Positions 24,816-32,898 of a stretch of DNA of 64,000 nucleotides are shown piece by piece. Numbering within the stretch: the stretch's first letter is position 1; each line of letters begins with the position of its first letter. The notes under the pieces are model-generated. The model saw nothing but the letters and a program-made list of their open reading frames with translations. It did no database searches and was not told the origin of the DNA. The translations under genes were made by a program, and so were the position numbers. Origin of the DNA: Streptomyces sp. CB02009 (lineage in GTDB: Bacteria > Actinomycetota > Actinomycetes > Streptomycetales > Streptomycetaceae); the NCBI RefSeq assembly GCF_001905825.1, contig NZ_LIVV01000003.1:166901-230900 (forward strand). The letters run 5' to 3'.

Positions 24816-25940
24816 ATGACTACGACCACGATCGCGGGCGTCGGCAGGCTGCACGACTCGGTGGTGGACGCCACCGAACTGCCCCGCATCATCCAGGTGA
24901 CCGACAACCTCTACGCGGCGGCCTTCAGCCTGATGAAGCTGCTGCCCGCGCGCTACATCATCGACCGGGCCGAGGCCGCCGGACTGCTGCGGCCCGGCAG
25001 CCGGGTCATCGAGACCTCCTCCGGCACCTTCGCGCTCGGCCTGGCGATGGTGTGCCGGCTGCGCGGCTACGACCTGACCATCGTCGGCGACTCCGCCATC
25101 GACCGCGACCTGCGCAACCGGCTGGAGATGCTGGGCGCCACCGTCGAGATCGTCGAGTACGCCGGGCAGAGCGGCGGCATCCAGGGCGCCCGCCTCGCCC
25201 GCGTCGAGGAACTGCGCAGCCTCCACCCCGACAGCTTCGTACCCGGCCAGTACGACAACCCCGACAACCCCGGCGCGTACGCCGTGGTCGCCGACCTCAT
25301 CGGGGAGACCGTCGGCTCCGTCGACTGCCTGGTGGGCCCGGTCGGTTCCGGCGGCTCCACCGGCGGCCTCGCCGCCGCCCTGCGCCCCGCCGACCCGGCG
25401 CTGCACCTCGTCGGGGTGGACACCCACGGCTCGATCATCTTCGGCTCGCCCGACGGCCCGCGCACCCTGCGCGGCCTCGGCAGCAGCATCCACCCGGGCA
25501 ACGTGCGCCACAGCGCCTACGACGAGGTGCACTGGGTCACCGCGCCCGAGGCCTTCCACGCCACCCACGAACTCTTCCGCAACCACGGGCTGTTCATGGG
25601 CCCCACCAGCGGCGCCTCCTTCCAGGTCGCCTCCTGGTGGGCCGCGCGCAACCCGGACAGCAAGGTCGTCATGGTGCTGCCCGACGAGGGCTACCGCTAC
25701 CAGTCCACCGTCTACCACGCCGAGTGGCTGCGCGAGCAGGGCATCGAGCCGGCGCCGGCCCCCGGCGGCCCGGTCACCGTCGACCACCCGCTGGACGCCC
25801 CGTCCTCGTGGACCCGTCTGGTGTGGGCCCGCCGGGGCTTCGACGACGTGATGACCCCGGAGGTCGCCGCCCTCGGCGACGTACTGCCCCGTGAGGTCGC
25901 CGACCTCGGTGACCCGACGACGCCGGAGGTCCGGTCGTGA
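24816..25940 (+). CDS. PLP-dependent beta-replacement enzyme (cysteine synthase-like)
   Basis: A 374-residue fold type II PLP enzyme. The probable PLP lysine lies in FSLMKLLPARY (about residue 46), the substrate-carboxylate loop is SSGTFALGLA, and the phosphate-binding loop is GPVGSGGSTGG. These match the cysteine synthase/SbnA superfamily rather than threonine dehydratases. The expected reaction is replacement of the phosphate of O-phosphothreonine by an amine, perhaps from aspartate, to give an N-substituted 2,3-diaminobutyrate. The C-terminal tail (last 40 residues) is acidic, Pro-containing and repetitive (EVAALGD / EVADLGD), and is not part of the fold. It starts one base after the kinase stop and overlaps the next gene by GTGA. 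Confidence 0.8.
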   Translation: MTTTTIAGVGRLHDSVVDATELPRIIQVTDNLYAAAFSLMKLLPARYIIDRAEAAGLLRPGSRVIETSSGTFALGLAMVCRLRGYDLTIVGDSAIDRDLRNRLEMLGATVEIVEYAGQSGGIQGARLARVEELRSLHPDSFVPGQYDNPDNPGAYAVVADLIGETVGSVDCLVGPVGSGGSTGGLAAALRPADPALHLVGVDTHGSIIFGSPDGPRTLRGLGSSIHPGNVRHSAYDEVHWVTAPEAFHATHELFRNHGLFMGPTSGASFQVASWWAARNPDSKVVMVLPDEGYRYQSTVYHAEWLREQGIEPAPAPGGPVTVDHPLDAPSSWTRLVWARRGFDDVMTPEVAALGDVLPREVADLGDPTTPEVRS

Positions 25941-27313
25941 CCGCCCCGCTGCTGCTCCTCGTCGAGTCCAACACCACCGGCACGGGACGCCAGTTCGCCG
26001 CGCGGGCCCGCGACCTCGGAGTCGTTCCCGTCCTCCTGAGCGCCGATCCCGCCCGCTACCCGTACGCCGCCGAGGACGGGCTGCGCACCGTCGTCGTGGA
26101 CACCGCGGACGACGACGCCCTGTGGTTCGCCGTGACGGGCCTCGCCGCCGCCGCGCCGGTCGCCGGGGTGCTCTCCAGCTCCGAGTACTACGTCGCCACC
26201 GCCGCGGCCCTCGCCGCGCGCCTCGGGCTTCCCGGCCCGTCCGCCGACGCCGTCCGCGCCGTCCGCGACAAGGCCGCGCAGCGCCGCACCCTCGCCGAGG
26301 CCGGGGTGCCCGTGCCCCGCTTCTCGGTCGCAGGCGACGTCGCCGAGGCGATCGCCGCCGCCCAGTGGCTCGGCGGCCCGGTCGTCGTCAAGCCGGTGCA
26401 GGGGTCGGGCAGCCTGGGCGTACGCCTGTGCCGCGACCGGGACGAGGTGGCCGACCACGCGAAGGGCCTGCTGGCCGCCACCGTCAACGAACGCGGTCTG
26501 CGCACCCCGGGCGTGGTCCTCGTCGAGCAGTACCTGACCGGGCGCGAGTTCTCGGTGGAGGTCTTCGGAGAGGAGGCCGTCGTCACGGTCGCCAAACACG
26601 TCGGCGCGCCCCCGGTGTTCGTCGAGACGGGACACGACGTGCCGGCCGTCCTGCCCGCCGCGCAGGCCGCCGCGCTCGTGGACACGGCCGTACGCGCCGT
26701 CGGGGCGCTCGGCCTGGGCTGGGGCGCGGCCCACGTCGAGCTCCGCCTCGACGGCGACGTCGCCCGCGTCATCGAGGTCAACCCCCGGCTGGCCGGCGGC
26801 ATGATCCCGGAGCTCGTGCGCCGGGCCCGCGGCGTCGACCTGGTCGGCGCCCAGGTGCGGGCGGCGCTCGGCGAGCCCGTCGACCTCGCCGGTACGCCGG
26901 ACGCCGCGGGCGCGGCCTCCATCCGCTTCCTGACGGCCGGCGCCGACAGCGTCGTCGCGGACGTCGCCGCCGCGGAGGCGGCGGCCCGCGCCGTGCCCGG
27001 TGTCGTCGACACCGCCCTCTACCGCCCGGCCGGAACCGCGGTCGCACCGGCCGAGGACTTCCGCGGACGGGTGGGCCATGTGATCGCCGCAGGTGCGGCT
27101 CCGGAGGCGTCGGCCGAGGCCGCCGAGACCGCGCTCACGCGGGGACTGGCCACGGCGCTGACCCCGGTGACGCCCGCGACCGTGACGCCCGCGACGGCGA
27201 CGCCTGCGACGGAGATTTCCGCGACGGCGCCGACCGCTGCGACCGCGACCCCCGAGACGGTGTCCGCTCCGGTGACGGCGCGCGCGTCCGTACGGGAGGT
27301 GGTGCCGGCATGA
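25937..27313 (+). CDS. ATP-grasp carboxylate-amine ligase
   Basis: A 458-residue ATP-grasp enzyme. The lysine of PVVVKPVQGSGSLGV (about residue 152), the hinge region VLVEQYLTGREFSVEV, and the metal-site stretch HVELRLDGD..RVIEVNPRLAGG are all present. Such ligases form an acyl phosphate and then an amide or other C-N bond. After about residue 395 the protein turns into a Thr/Ala/Pro/Val-rich low-complexity tail with repeated TPAT-type units. Proteins of this kind are often fused to an argininosuccinate-lyase domain, which here is encoded by the next gene overlapping by ATGA, so the tail may be a former interdomain linker. The role may be in diaminobutyrate formation or in adding an amino acid to the peptide; the sequence does not decide. 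Confidence 0.75.
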   Translation: MTAPLLLLVESNTTGTGRQFAARARDLGVVPVLLSADPARYPYAAEDGLRTVVVDTADDDALWFAVTGLAAAAPVAGVLSSSEYYVATAAALAARLGLPGPSADAVRAVRDKAAQRRTLAEAGVPVPRFSVAGDVAEAIAAAQWLGGPVVVKPVQGSGSLGVRLCRDRDEVADHAKGLLAATVNERGLRTPGVVLVEQYLTGREFSVEVFGEEAVVTVAKHVGAPPVFVETGHDVPAVLPAAQAAALVDTAVRAVGALGLGWGAAHVELRLDGDVARVIEVNPRLAGGMIPELVRRARGVDLVGAQVRAALGEPVDLAGTPDAAGAASIRFLTAGADSVVADVAAAEAAARAVPGVVDTALYRPAGTAVAPAEDFRGRVGHVIAAGAAPEASAEAAETALTRGLATALTPVTPATVTPATATPATEISATAPTAATATPETVSAPVTARASVREVVPA

Positions 27314-28893
27314 GCGGCACGCAGGAGGCGGGCGTCCACACCGGGCGGCTCCGCACCGGGCTCGACCCGCGCGCCCACCGCATCGTCTACGACCAGTACC
27401 GCGCCGAGGACGGCGACCCGGTCGGCGACGAACTACGGCTGATCAGCGAGGTCGACCGGGCCCACCTGGTGATGCTCGCCGAACGCGGCATCGTCGACAC
27501 GAGCCGCGCCGCGGCCCTCCTCGACACCGTCGACGCCCTCCGCGCCGAGGACTTCGCCCCCGTGCGGACCCGCCCCATGCCGCGCGGTCTGTACCTGGCG
27601 TACGAGGGCTGGCTCGTCGACCGGCTCGGCCAGGAGACCGGCGGGGTGCTGCACACCGGGCGCTCCCGCAACGACCTCAACGCCACCACCGTACGGCTGA
27701 AGGTGCGCGCCCCCTACGGGCGGCTCCTCGACGAAACGGCCGAGCTGGCGCGGGTCCTGCTCGACAAGGGGGAGGAGTACCGGGACGTCACCATGCCCGC
27801 GTACACCCACGGCCAGCCGGCCGTGCCCATCAGCTACGGCCACTACCTGACCGGGGTCGCGGGCGGGGTGCTCCGCGCGCTCGCCGGACTGCTCGACGCC
27901 GGGCGGGAGATCGACGTCAACCCGCTCGGCGCGGGCGCCGTCGGCGGCACGTCCGTGCCGGTGGACCCGGCCCGCACCGCGGACCTCCTCGGCTTCACCG
28001 CCGCCGTGCCCAACTCGGTCGACGCGGTCGCGTCACGCGACTTCGTGCTGCGCATGCTCTCCGCCGCCGCCGTCCTCGGCGTCCTCATGGCCCGGGTGGC
28101 CCGCGACCTGACCTGGTGGACGACGGAGGAGTTCGGGCTGCTCCGGATGGCCGACGACCTGGTCGGCTCCAGCTCGATGATGCCGCAGAAGCGCAACCCC
28201 TTCCTGCTCGAACACATCCAGGGCCGCTCGACCGCCGCCCTCGCCGGCTTCACCGGCGCCGCGGCGGCCATGTCCACCGCCGGCTACACCAACGCCATCG
28301 CCGTCGGCACCGAGGCCGCCCGCCATCTGTGGCCCGGTCTCGCCGACACCACCCAGGCCGTGACACTGCTCCGGCTCGTCGTCGACGGGGCGGAACCCGA
28401 CCGCGACCGGATGCGCGAGCGCGCCCGGGAGGGCTTCACCTCGGCGACCTACCTCGCCGAACGCCTCGTCGTCGACGGCATCCCCTTCCGCACCGCCCAC
28501 CACCTGGTCGGCGAGACCGTCCTCGGCGCCCTCGACAGCGGTACGCCGCTGTCCGACGCGGCCCGCGCCCATCCCGGCGTGGCCGCGGCCGCCGCCGGAT
28601 ACCCGGCCGACTGGCTCGACCCGGAGACGGTGGCCGCCGCCTGCGCCCACGGCGGCGGACCCGGCGGCACCGGACCCGCCGACGCCCTGGCCCGGGCACG
28701 GGCCGAACTCGCCGAGCTCACCGCCGATTCGGCGGGCCGCCGGGCCCGCTGGGACGACGCCGCCGAGCGCCTGTCGGCCGAGGCCGCCAAGCTGGTGGCC
28801 GTCGCGTCCGACGGCGTGCGGTCCGACGAGCCCGTCGCGTCCGACGGCGTGCCGCCCGACGCGGCCGCGGCGAGGGCGGTGGCCACCCGATGA
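27310..28893 (+). CDS. Argininosuccinate lyase-like enzyme
   Basis: A 527-residue member of the fumarase/aspartase/argininosuccinate lyase superfamily. It has HTGRSRND, THGQPA, and the signature loop GSSSMMPQKRNP with the catalytic Ser. The rest of the arginine pathway is absent, so it is inferred to be cluster-specific: if aspartate is the amine donor in the PLP step, this lyase would eliminate fumarate from the N-aspartyl adduct to release 2,3-diaminobutyrate. The C-terminal roughly 30 residues form a short Asp/Pro/Val repeat (VASDGV twice) extending past the usual end. It overlaps the ATP-grasp gene (ATGA) and the exporter gene (ATGA), so all five genes are probably one transcript. Confidence 0.82.
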   Translation: MSGTQEAGVHTGRLRTGLDPRAHRIVYDQYRAEDGDPVGDELRLISEVDRAHLVMLAERGIVDTSRAAALLDTVDALRAEDFAPVRTRPMPRGLYLAYEGWLVDRLGQETGGVLHTGRSRNDLNATTVRLKVRAPYGRLLDETAELARVLLDKGEEYRDVTMPAYTHGQPAVPISYGHYLTGVAGGVLRALAGLLDAGREIDVNPLGAGAVGGTSVPVDPARTADLLGFTAAVPNSVDAVASRDFVLRMLSAAAVLGVLMARVARDLTWWTTEEFGLLRMADDLVGSSSMMPQKRNPFLLEHIQGRSTAALAGFTGAAAAMSTAGYTNAIAVGTEAARHLWPGLADTTQAVTLLRLVVDGAEPDRDRMRERAREGFTSATYLAERLVVDGIPFRTAHHLVGETVLGALDSGTPLSDAARAHPGVAAAAAGYPADWLDPETVAAACAHGGGPGGTGPADALARARAELAELTADSAGRRARWDDAAERLSAEAAKLVAVASDGVRSDEPVASDGVPPDAAAARAVATR

Positions 28894-30299
28894 ACGCGCG
28901 GCGCCGGGACGGGCTGCTCCGGCAGCGCGACTTCCGGCTCCTGTGGGCCGGGGAGACCACCAGCCGCTTCGGCAGCAACGTCACCGGTGTCGCCATGCCG
29001 CTGGTGGCCGTGGTCACCCTCGACGCGAGCACCTTCTGGGTGAGCGCCCTGGCCGCCGCCGCCTGGCTGCCGTGGCTCTTCCTCGGGCTGCCCGCGGGCG
29101 CCTGGGTGGACCGGCTGCCGCGCCGCCCGCTGATGGTGGCCTGCAACGTGGCCTCCCTGGTGCTCCTGCTCAGCGTTCCGGCCGCCGCCTGGCTCGATGT
29201 GCTGACCATGACGCAGCTGCTCCTGGTCGCCCTGCTCACCGGGGTCGCGAACGTCTTCTTCTCCATCGCGTACCGGGTGTACGTGCCGTTCGTCGTCCCC
29301 CGCGAGCACCTCACCGAGGCCAACGCCAAGCTCCAGGGCAGCGAATCGGCCGCGCAGCTCGCCGGGCTCGGCGGCGGCGGTGCCCTGGCGGGCGCGTTCG
29401 GAGCGGTCGCCGGTCTCGTCGCCAACGCCGCGACCTTCCTGGTCGCCACCCTGTGCCTGCTCGGCATCCGCGCCAGGGAACCGGTGCCGGAGCGCCCCGA
29501 ACGGCCCCAGGCCCTGCGCAAGGACGTCACCGAGGGGCTGCGGCACACCGTGCGCGACCCCTATCTGCGCGTCCTGACCACCTACGGCACCGTCACCAAC
29601 CTGCTGCTCACCGGCTACCAGGCCATCCTCACCGTGTTCCTCGTGCGGGAACTCCACGTAGGCGAGGCCATGGTGGGCTGGCTGCTGGCCGGCAGCAGCG
29701 TGGGCGGCCTGCTCGGCGCCGTCGTCGCCACCCCCGTGGCACGCCGCTTCGGCACCGCCCGGGGCATGCTGCTCTGCAAGTTCGCCACGGCCCCGTTCGG
29801 GCTGCTCATCCCGCTGGCCGAACCGGGCTGGCGGGTCGTCCTGCTGCCCGTCGGCGGCGCCATGCTCGCCCTGGGCGTCGTGTCCGCCAACGTCATCCAG
29901 GGCGCGTTCCGCCAGCAGTACTGCCCGCCGCAGCTGCTCGGCCGCATCACCGCGAGCGTCTCCGTCGCCAACTTCGGCGCCATTCCGATCGGTTCGCTGC
30001 TCGGCGGCGTACTCGGCGGGGTGCTCGGGCTGCGCCCCGCGCTGTGGCTGCTCACCGCCGGCCTCGCGGTCAGCTCCGTACTGCTGCTCGCCGGCCCGCT
30101 GCGGGCCCGCCGGGACCTACCCACCGAACCGCCCGCGGAGTCCACTGAGTCCGCAGAGTCCGCCAAGGCCGCCGAGCCGGGAGGCCCACCCGAGCCGGGA
30201 GGCCCACCCGAGCCGGCGGACCCGTCCGCCCCGTCCTCCGACCCGGCCGACCCGTCCGACCGGCGGGCCCTCAGGTACGCCGTTCCCGAACAAGGCTGA
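28890..30299 (+). CDS. MFS transporter, probable peptide exporter
   Basis: A 469-residue major facilitator of the EntS/MFS_3 type with about 12 hydrophobic segments. Landmarks are the N-terminal FRLLWAGETTSRFGSNV, the loop 2-3 GAWVDRLPRRPLM (the DRxGRR-type motif) and a central cytoplasmic loop (REPVPERPERPQALRKDVTEG). The last 65 residues are a cytosolic low-complexity tail of Pro, Glu, Ser, Asp and Ala with repeats of GGPPEP. It is the last gene of the overlapping dab-type operon. Placement with an NRPS suggests export of the peptide and self-resistance. No drug specificity can be read from sequence. Confidence 0.85.
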   Translation: MNARRRDGLLRQRDFRLLWAGETTSRFGSNVTGVAMPLVAVVTLDASTFWVSALAAAAWLPWLFLGLPAGAWVDRLPRRPLMVACNVASLVLLLSVPAAAWLDVLTMTQLLLVALLTGVANVFFSIAYRVYVPFVVPREHLTEANAKLQGSESAAQLAGLGGGGALAGAFGAVAGLVANAATFLVATLCLLGIRAREPVPERPERPQALRKDVTEGLRHTVRDPYLRVLTTYGTVTNLLLTGYQAILTVFLVRELHVGEAMVGWLLAGSSVGGLLGAVVATPVARRFGTARGMLLCKFATAPFGLLIPLAEPGWRVVLLPVGGAMLALGVVSANVIQGAFRQQYCPPQLLGRITASVSVANFGAIPIGSLLGGVLGGVLGLRPALWLLTAGLAVSSVLLLAGPLRARRDLPTEPPAESTESAESAKAAEPGGPPEPGGPPEPADPSAPSSDPADPSDRRALRYAVPEQG

Positions 30300-30354
30300 T
30301 CCGTCCCGACGGCCACCCGCGTCCGCGCATCCGTCATCGAACAGGAGGGGTCCC

Positions 30355-31158
30355 GTGAGTGATCCCAGAAGCGGTCCCCGGAGTTCCGCGAGCGGCACCC
30401 TGCTGCTCGCCCCCCTGCCACCGCCGCGTGCTCTGCCACGACCAGGCTCCCTGGACCTGTGGCTGCTCAGGGTCTCCGACGCCCGGGGCACCGGCCTCGA
30501 CGCCGGTGTCCTGGACGCCACCGAGCGGCAGCGCGCCGCGGGTCTGGCGCACGCGGAGGACCGGGTCCGCTTCACCGCCGCCCATCTGGCGCTGCGCCGG
30601 CTGCTCGGCACGTACCTCGACACGCTTCCGCAGGACATCCGTTACGGCCGGGAGACCTGCCCCTGCTGCGGTGGTCCGCACGGGCGGCCGACCGTCCTGG
30701 GCGCCTCGCGCGGGCTGCACTTCTCGCTCTCCCACCGCGGGGACCTCGTCCTCGTCGGGACGGCGGTGGCGCCCATCGGCGTGGACGTCGACCTGGTCGC
30801 CGACCCGGGCGGCGCCGCCGAACTCGCCGCCATGCTGCACCCCGCCGAACAGCGCGAGATCGAGGCGCTGCCACCCCCGCGCCGCCCCAGGGCACTGGCC
30901 CGGCTGTGGACCCGCAAGGAGGCCTACCTCAAGGGGCTCGGCACCGGTCTCGGCCGTGACCCGGCGGCCGACTACGTGGGTTCGGGCAGCCCCGACGGAG
31001 CGCTGCCGCCCGCGGGCTGGACCCTGCTCGACATCCCCGTCGACCGCGGCTACGCGGCGGCGGTGGCCGTCCACGGCGAGCTGACCACGCCGTCGCCCCG
31101 GGTGAACCGCCTGTCGGAGCGGGACATCAGGGGAGACCCGCCACCGGGCCGCGGGTGA
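30355..31158 (+). CDS. Sfp-type 4'-phosphopantetheinyl transferase
   Basis: A 267-residue Sfp/Gsp-type PPTase that would load coenzyme A-derived phosphopantetheine on the six carrier-protein serines of this cluster. Visible motifs are RFTAAHLALRRLLG, HFSLSHRGD, the Mg-binding IGVDVDLV, and WTRKEAYLKGLGTGLG. A CPCCGGPHGRP segment near residue 102 is the Cys-containing loop common in actinobacterial members. GTG 30355 has a GAGGGG ribosome site 5-9 bases upstream. There is a 55-bp gap after the exporter, so it may share that transcript or have its own promoter. It ends just before a strong hairpin and is probably the right end of the cluster. Confidence 0.92.
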   Translation: MSDPRSGPRSSASGTLLLAPLPPPRALPRPGSLDLWLLRVSDARGTGLDAGVLDATERQRAAGLAHAEDRVRFTAAHLALRRLLGTYLDTLPQDIRYGRETCPCCGGPHGRPTVLGASRGLHFSLSHRGDLVLVGTAVAPIGVDVDLVADPGGAAELAAMLHPAEQREIEALPPPRRPRALARLWTRKEAYLKGLGTGLGRDPAADYVGSGSPDGALPPAGWTLLDIPVDRGYAAAVAVHGELTTPSPRVNRLSERDIRGDPPPGRG

Positions 31159-31176
31159 GCGGCCGCGGCCCCGACA

Positions 31177-31223
31177 GTACGCGGAAGGTCCCCGGACAGA
31201 TCGTCCGGGGACCTTCCGCGTAC
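31177..31223. terminator. Perfect 21-bp bidirectional terminator hairpin
   Basis: Arms 31177-31197 (GTACGCGGAAGGTCCCCGGAC) and 31203-31223 pair perfectly around a 5-base loop. It lies between the PPTase gene and a convergent minus-strand gene, so it can end transcription from both sides and marks the right cluster border. Confidence 0.9.
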
Positions 31224-31247
31224 CGCTCGACAGCCGCTGACCCGAGG

Positions 31248-31721
31248 TCAGCCGGCCACCGCGATCCATTCGTCGAGCTGCTCCTGCGTGGTGGCCGGAT
31301 CGGCCACCAGCTCGGCCAGCTCGTCGTCGGCGTGGTGGCGGGTCGAGACGGCGGGGCAGCGTGCGCACGCGGCCACCCCGGTCTGCTTCCACCACTGGCA
31401 CCGCGCCCTGAGGTGACACCGCGGGACGGGACCGTCCTCCTGCGCCGCGGGCCGGGAGAGCACCCGCTCCACGAGCGTGCAGTCGCCGCCCCTGCGGTTG
31501 ACGCAGTCGCTGACGCAGTGCGACGCGAACCGCAGGACGCGTCGGGGCTCGACGCCCTGAGGAATCTCGCCGAGCACCTCGGCCGCCGGTACGGGATCGG
31601 CCAGGTACACCACCCGCCCGTCCTGCCCGGACCGCACGCCCAGGACGACGGATTCCGGCGCGTGCGCCTCTCCGCTGGGGCACCAGGTCTGCGAGGAGCC
31701 GTCCTCGCCCACGGTGGTCAC
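31248..31721 (-). CDS. Conserved-looking Cys-rich protein, function unknown
   Basis: A 157-residue protein with ten cysteines. Nine are clustered in the central and C-terminal part: CVSDC, GGDC, then CHLRARCQWWKQTGVAACARCP. The spacing suggests metal or Fe-S binding or several disulfides; there is no signal peptide, so a cytoplasmic metal-bound form seems likelier. The C-terminus (DDELAELV...QEQLDEWIAVAG) looks helical. GTG 31721 almost abuts its GGAGG site; GTG 31712, three codons later, has better spacing and may be the true start. It lies 7 bp downstream of a gene for a small secreted peptide, so the two are probably co-expressed. I do not recognise the family. Confidence 0.65.
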   Translation of the reverse strand: MTTVGEDGSSQTWCPSGEAHAPESVVLGVRSGQDGRVVYLADPVPAAEVLGEIPQGVEPRRVLRFASHCVSDCVNRRGGDCTLVERVLSRPAAQEDGPVPRCHLRARCQWWKQTGVAACARCPAVSTRHHADDELAELVADPATTQEQLDEWIAVAG

Positions 31722-31728
31722 CTCCGCC

Positions 31729-31983
31729 TCAGCAGGTGCCGGACTGGGTGCCGGCGACCTGCGTCACCCGGCCGCCGACGCTCTGGCTCAGCCCCTGCTC
31801 CCCGGCCTGCTCCTCCTGGGCGACGGCGAGCCGGATGCTGTCCTTGAGCTGGGCCGCCGAGGTGATGCGCTCGGCCGGGCCGGTCTCCGCCGCGCCCGCC
31901 GCACCGGCACCGGCGACGACGAGCCCTGCGGCCAGCAGTGCGGCGGCACCGGCCGCGGCCACCTTACGGGTCGGGTTCTCCAT
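31729..31983 (-). CDS. Small secreted peptide with Sec-type signal
   Basis: An 84-residue protein with a classical signal peptide: Arg/Lys at positions 6-7, an Ala/Leu/Val/Gly-rich core to about residue 32, and an AGAA-like cleavage site before AETGPAE. The mature part is about 50 residues, polar and Gln/Glu/Ser-rich, with a Gly-Gly and a single Cys as the very last residue. The ribosome site is strong (GGAGGAGGAG, minus strand). It is followed at 7 bp by the Cys-rich gene. It could be a secreted structural or signalling peptide, or a substrate for the neighbour. No family was recognised. Confidence 0.72.
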   Translation of the reverse strand: MENPTRKVAAAGAAALLAAGLVVAGAGAAGAAETGPAERITSAAQLKDSIRLAVAQEEQAGEQGLSQSVGGRVTQVAGTQSGTC

Positions 31984-32071
31984 GGCGTACTCCTCCTCCT
32001 GGTATGGGAGTTGCGAGCGTAGGCCGGTGGAGAGCCATGGCCGGAACGTTGCGGCGGCAGTTGACCGGCGG

Positions 32072-32761
32072 TTACGGCTCCGAGGGCGGTGCCGGTGGGA
32101 GCAGCGCCTCTGCCAGCCGGTCGAGGGCGGCGGCGCTCGGGGCGGCGGTGCCCGTGAGGGTGCCGACGAGCGCCTGGGCGAGGACGGTCGCCGTGCCGAT
32201 CCGGCCGTCCTCCCGCTCGTCGCCGGTGACCTTGCCGATCACCGCGTCCCGTACCGCCGGGGAGGTGTCGGAGTCCCCGAAGAGGTCGGGGAACGACAGC
32301 GCCATCATGCAGACGCCCACGTTGGCGGAGAGGATCGCGCGCCCCGCGAGCTCCGGGGGCGTCCGGAGCCGCCCGGCGTCACGGCAGCGCTCCACCGCCT
32401 TCAGGAGGATGGCCTGCGCCTCCGTGACGGCCCCCGGCCTGGTGTCGCCTGAGGGCGTGAACATCAGCCGGTAGAGGTGCGGGTTGCGGAGCGCGAAGGC
32501 GACGTGGCTGTCCCAGGCCGTCCGCAGGTCCGCCACCGGGTCGTCGGTGAGCGGGTTCTTCCGCTTCTCGGCCAGGAAGCGTTCGAAGCCGATGTCGGCG
32601 ACCGCCGTGAGCAGGCCCTGCTTGTCGCCGAACTGCCGGTAGATCTCGGGCATGCCGACCTTCGCCCGGTCGCAGATGGCGCGGGTCGAGATCGCGAGGG
32701 CGTCCTTGGTGGCGAGGAGTTCCTCGGTGGCTTCCAGGATGCGCGCGCGTGCGGTCGACAT
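32072..32761 (-). CDS. TetR-family transcriptional regulator
   Basis: A 229-residue TetR regulator. The N-terminal three-helix DNA-binding domain covers about residues 3-50 (RARILEATEELL, STRAICDRAKVGMPEIYRQFGDKQGLL), followed by an all-helical ligand domain. It is transcribed away from the metallo-beta-lactamase-fold gene and is expected to repress that gene and itself through repeated TAACAG / CTGTGTTAG half-sites in the shared intergenic region. The start MSTARA at 32761 is favoured; an ATG three codons earlier (32770) is possible. The ligand is unknown. Confidence 0.88.
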   Translation of the reverse strand: MSTARARILEATEELLATKDALAISTRAICDRAKVGMPEIYRQFGDKQGLLTAVADIGFERFLAEKRKNPLTDDPVADLRTAWDSHVAFALRNPHLYRLMFTPSGDTRPGAVTEAQAILLKAVERCRDAGRLRTPPELAGRAILSANVGVCMMALSFPDLFGDSDTSPAVRDAVIGKVTGDEREDGRIGTATVLAQALVGTLTGTAAPSAAALDRLAEALLPPAPPSEP

Positions 32762-32770
32762 GGCTCCCAC

Positions 32771-32830
32771 GATAACAGCGCTAACAGTTCTCTGTAATCG
32801 TTGCTTACGAGCTGTGTTAGCGTTGAAAAC
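32771..32830. promoter_or_regulatory. Candidate TetR operators in the divergent promoter
   Basis: An AT-richer stretch holds TAACAG-CGC-TAACAG and, 24 bases on, the inverted half-site CTGTGTTAGCG (32812-32822), which mirrors CGCTAACAG (32779-32787). Between them lie TGTAAT and TTACGA boxes that could be -10 elements. The placement between a TetR gene and its divergent neighbour fits autoregulation. Confidence 0.55.
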
Positions 32831-32898
32831 AGTCCGGGGGGTCGGCGCCGCCCTCCGGGCCGCCCGACCGTTCGCAACGAGAGAGCTGGTGTTCCCCC

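Noticed and set aside
31729..31983. Lanthipeptide or lasso-peptide precursor.
   Set aside because: No modifying enzyme of those classes is nearby, and the peptide has a Sec signal and one Cys only. It is kept as an unknown secreted peptide.
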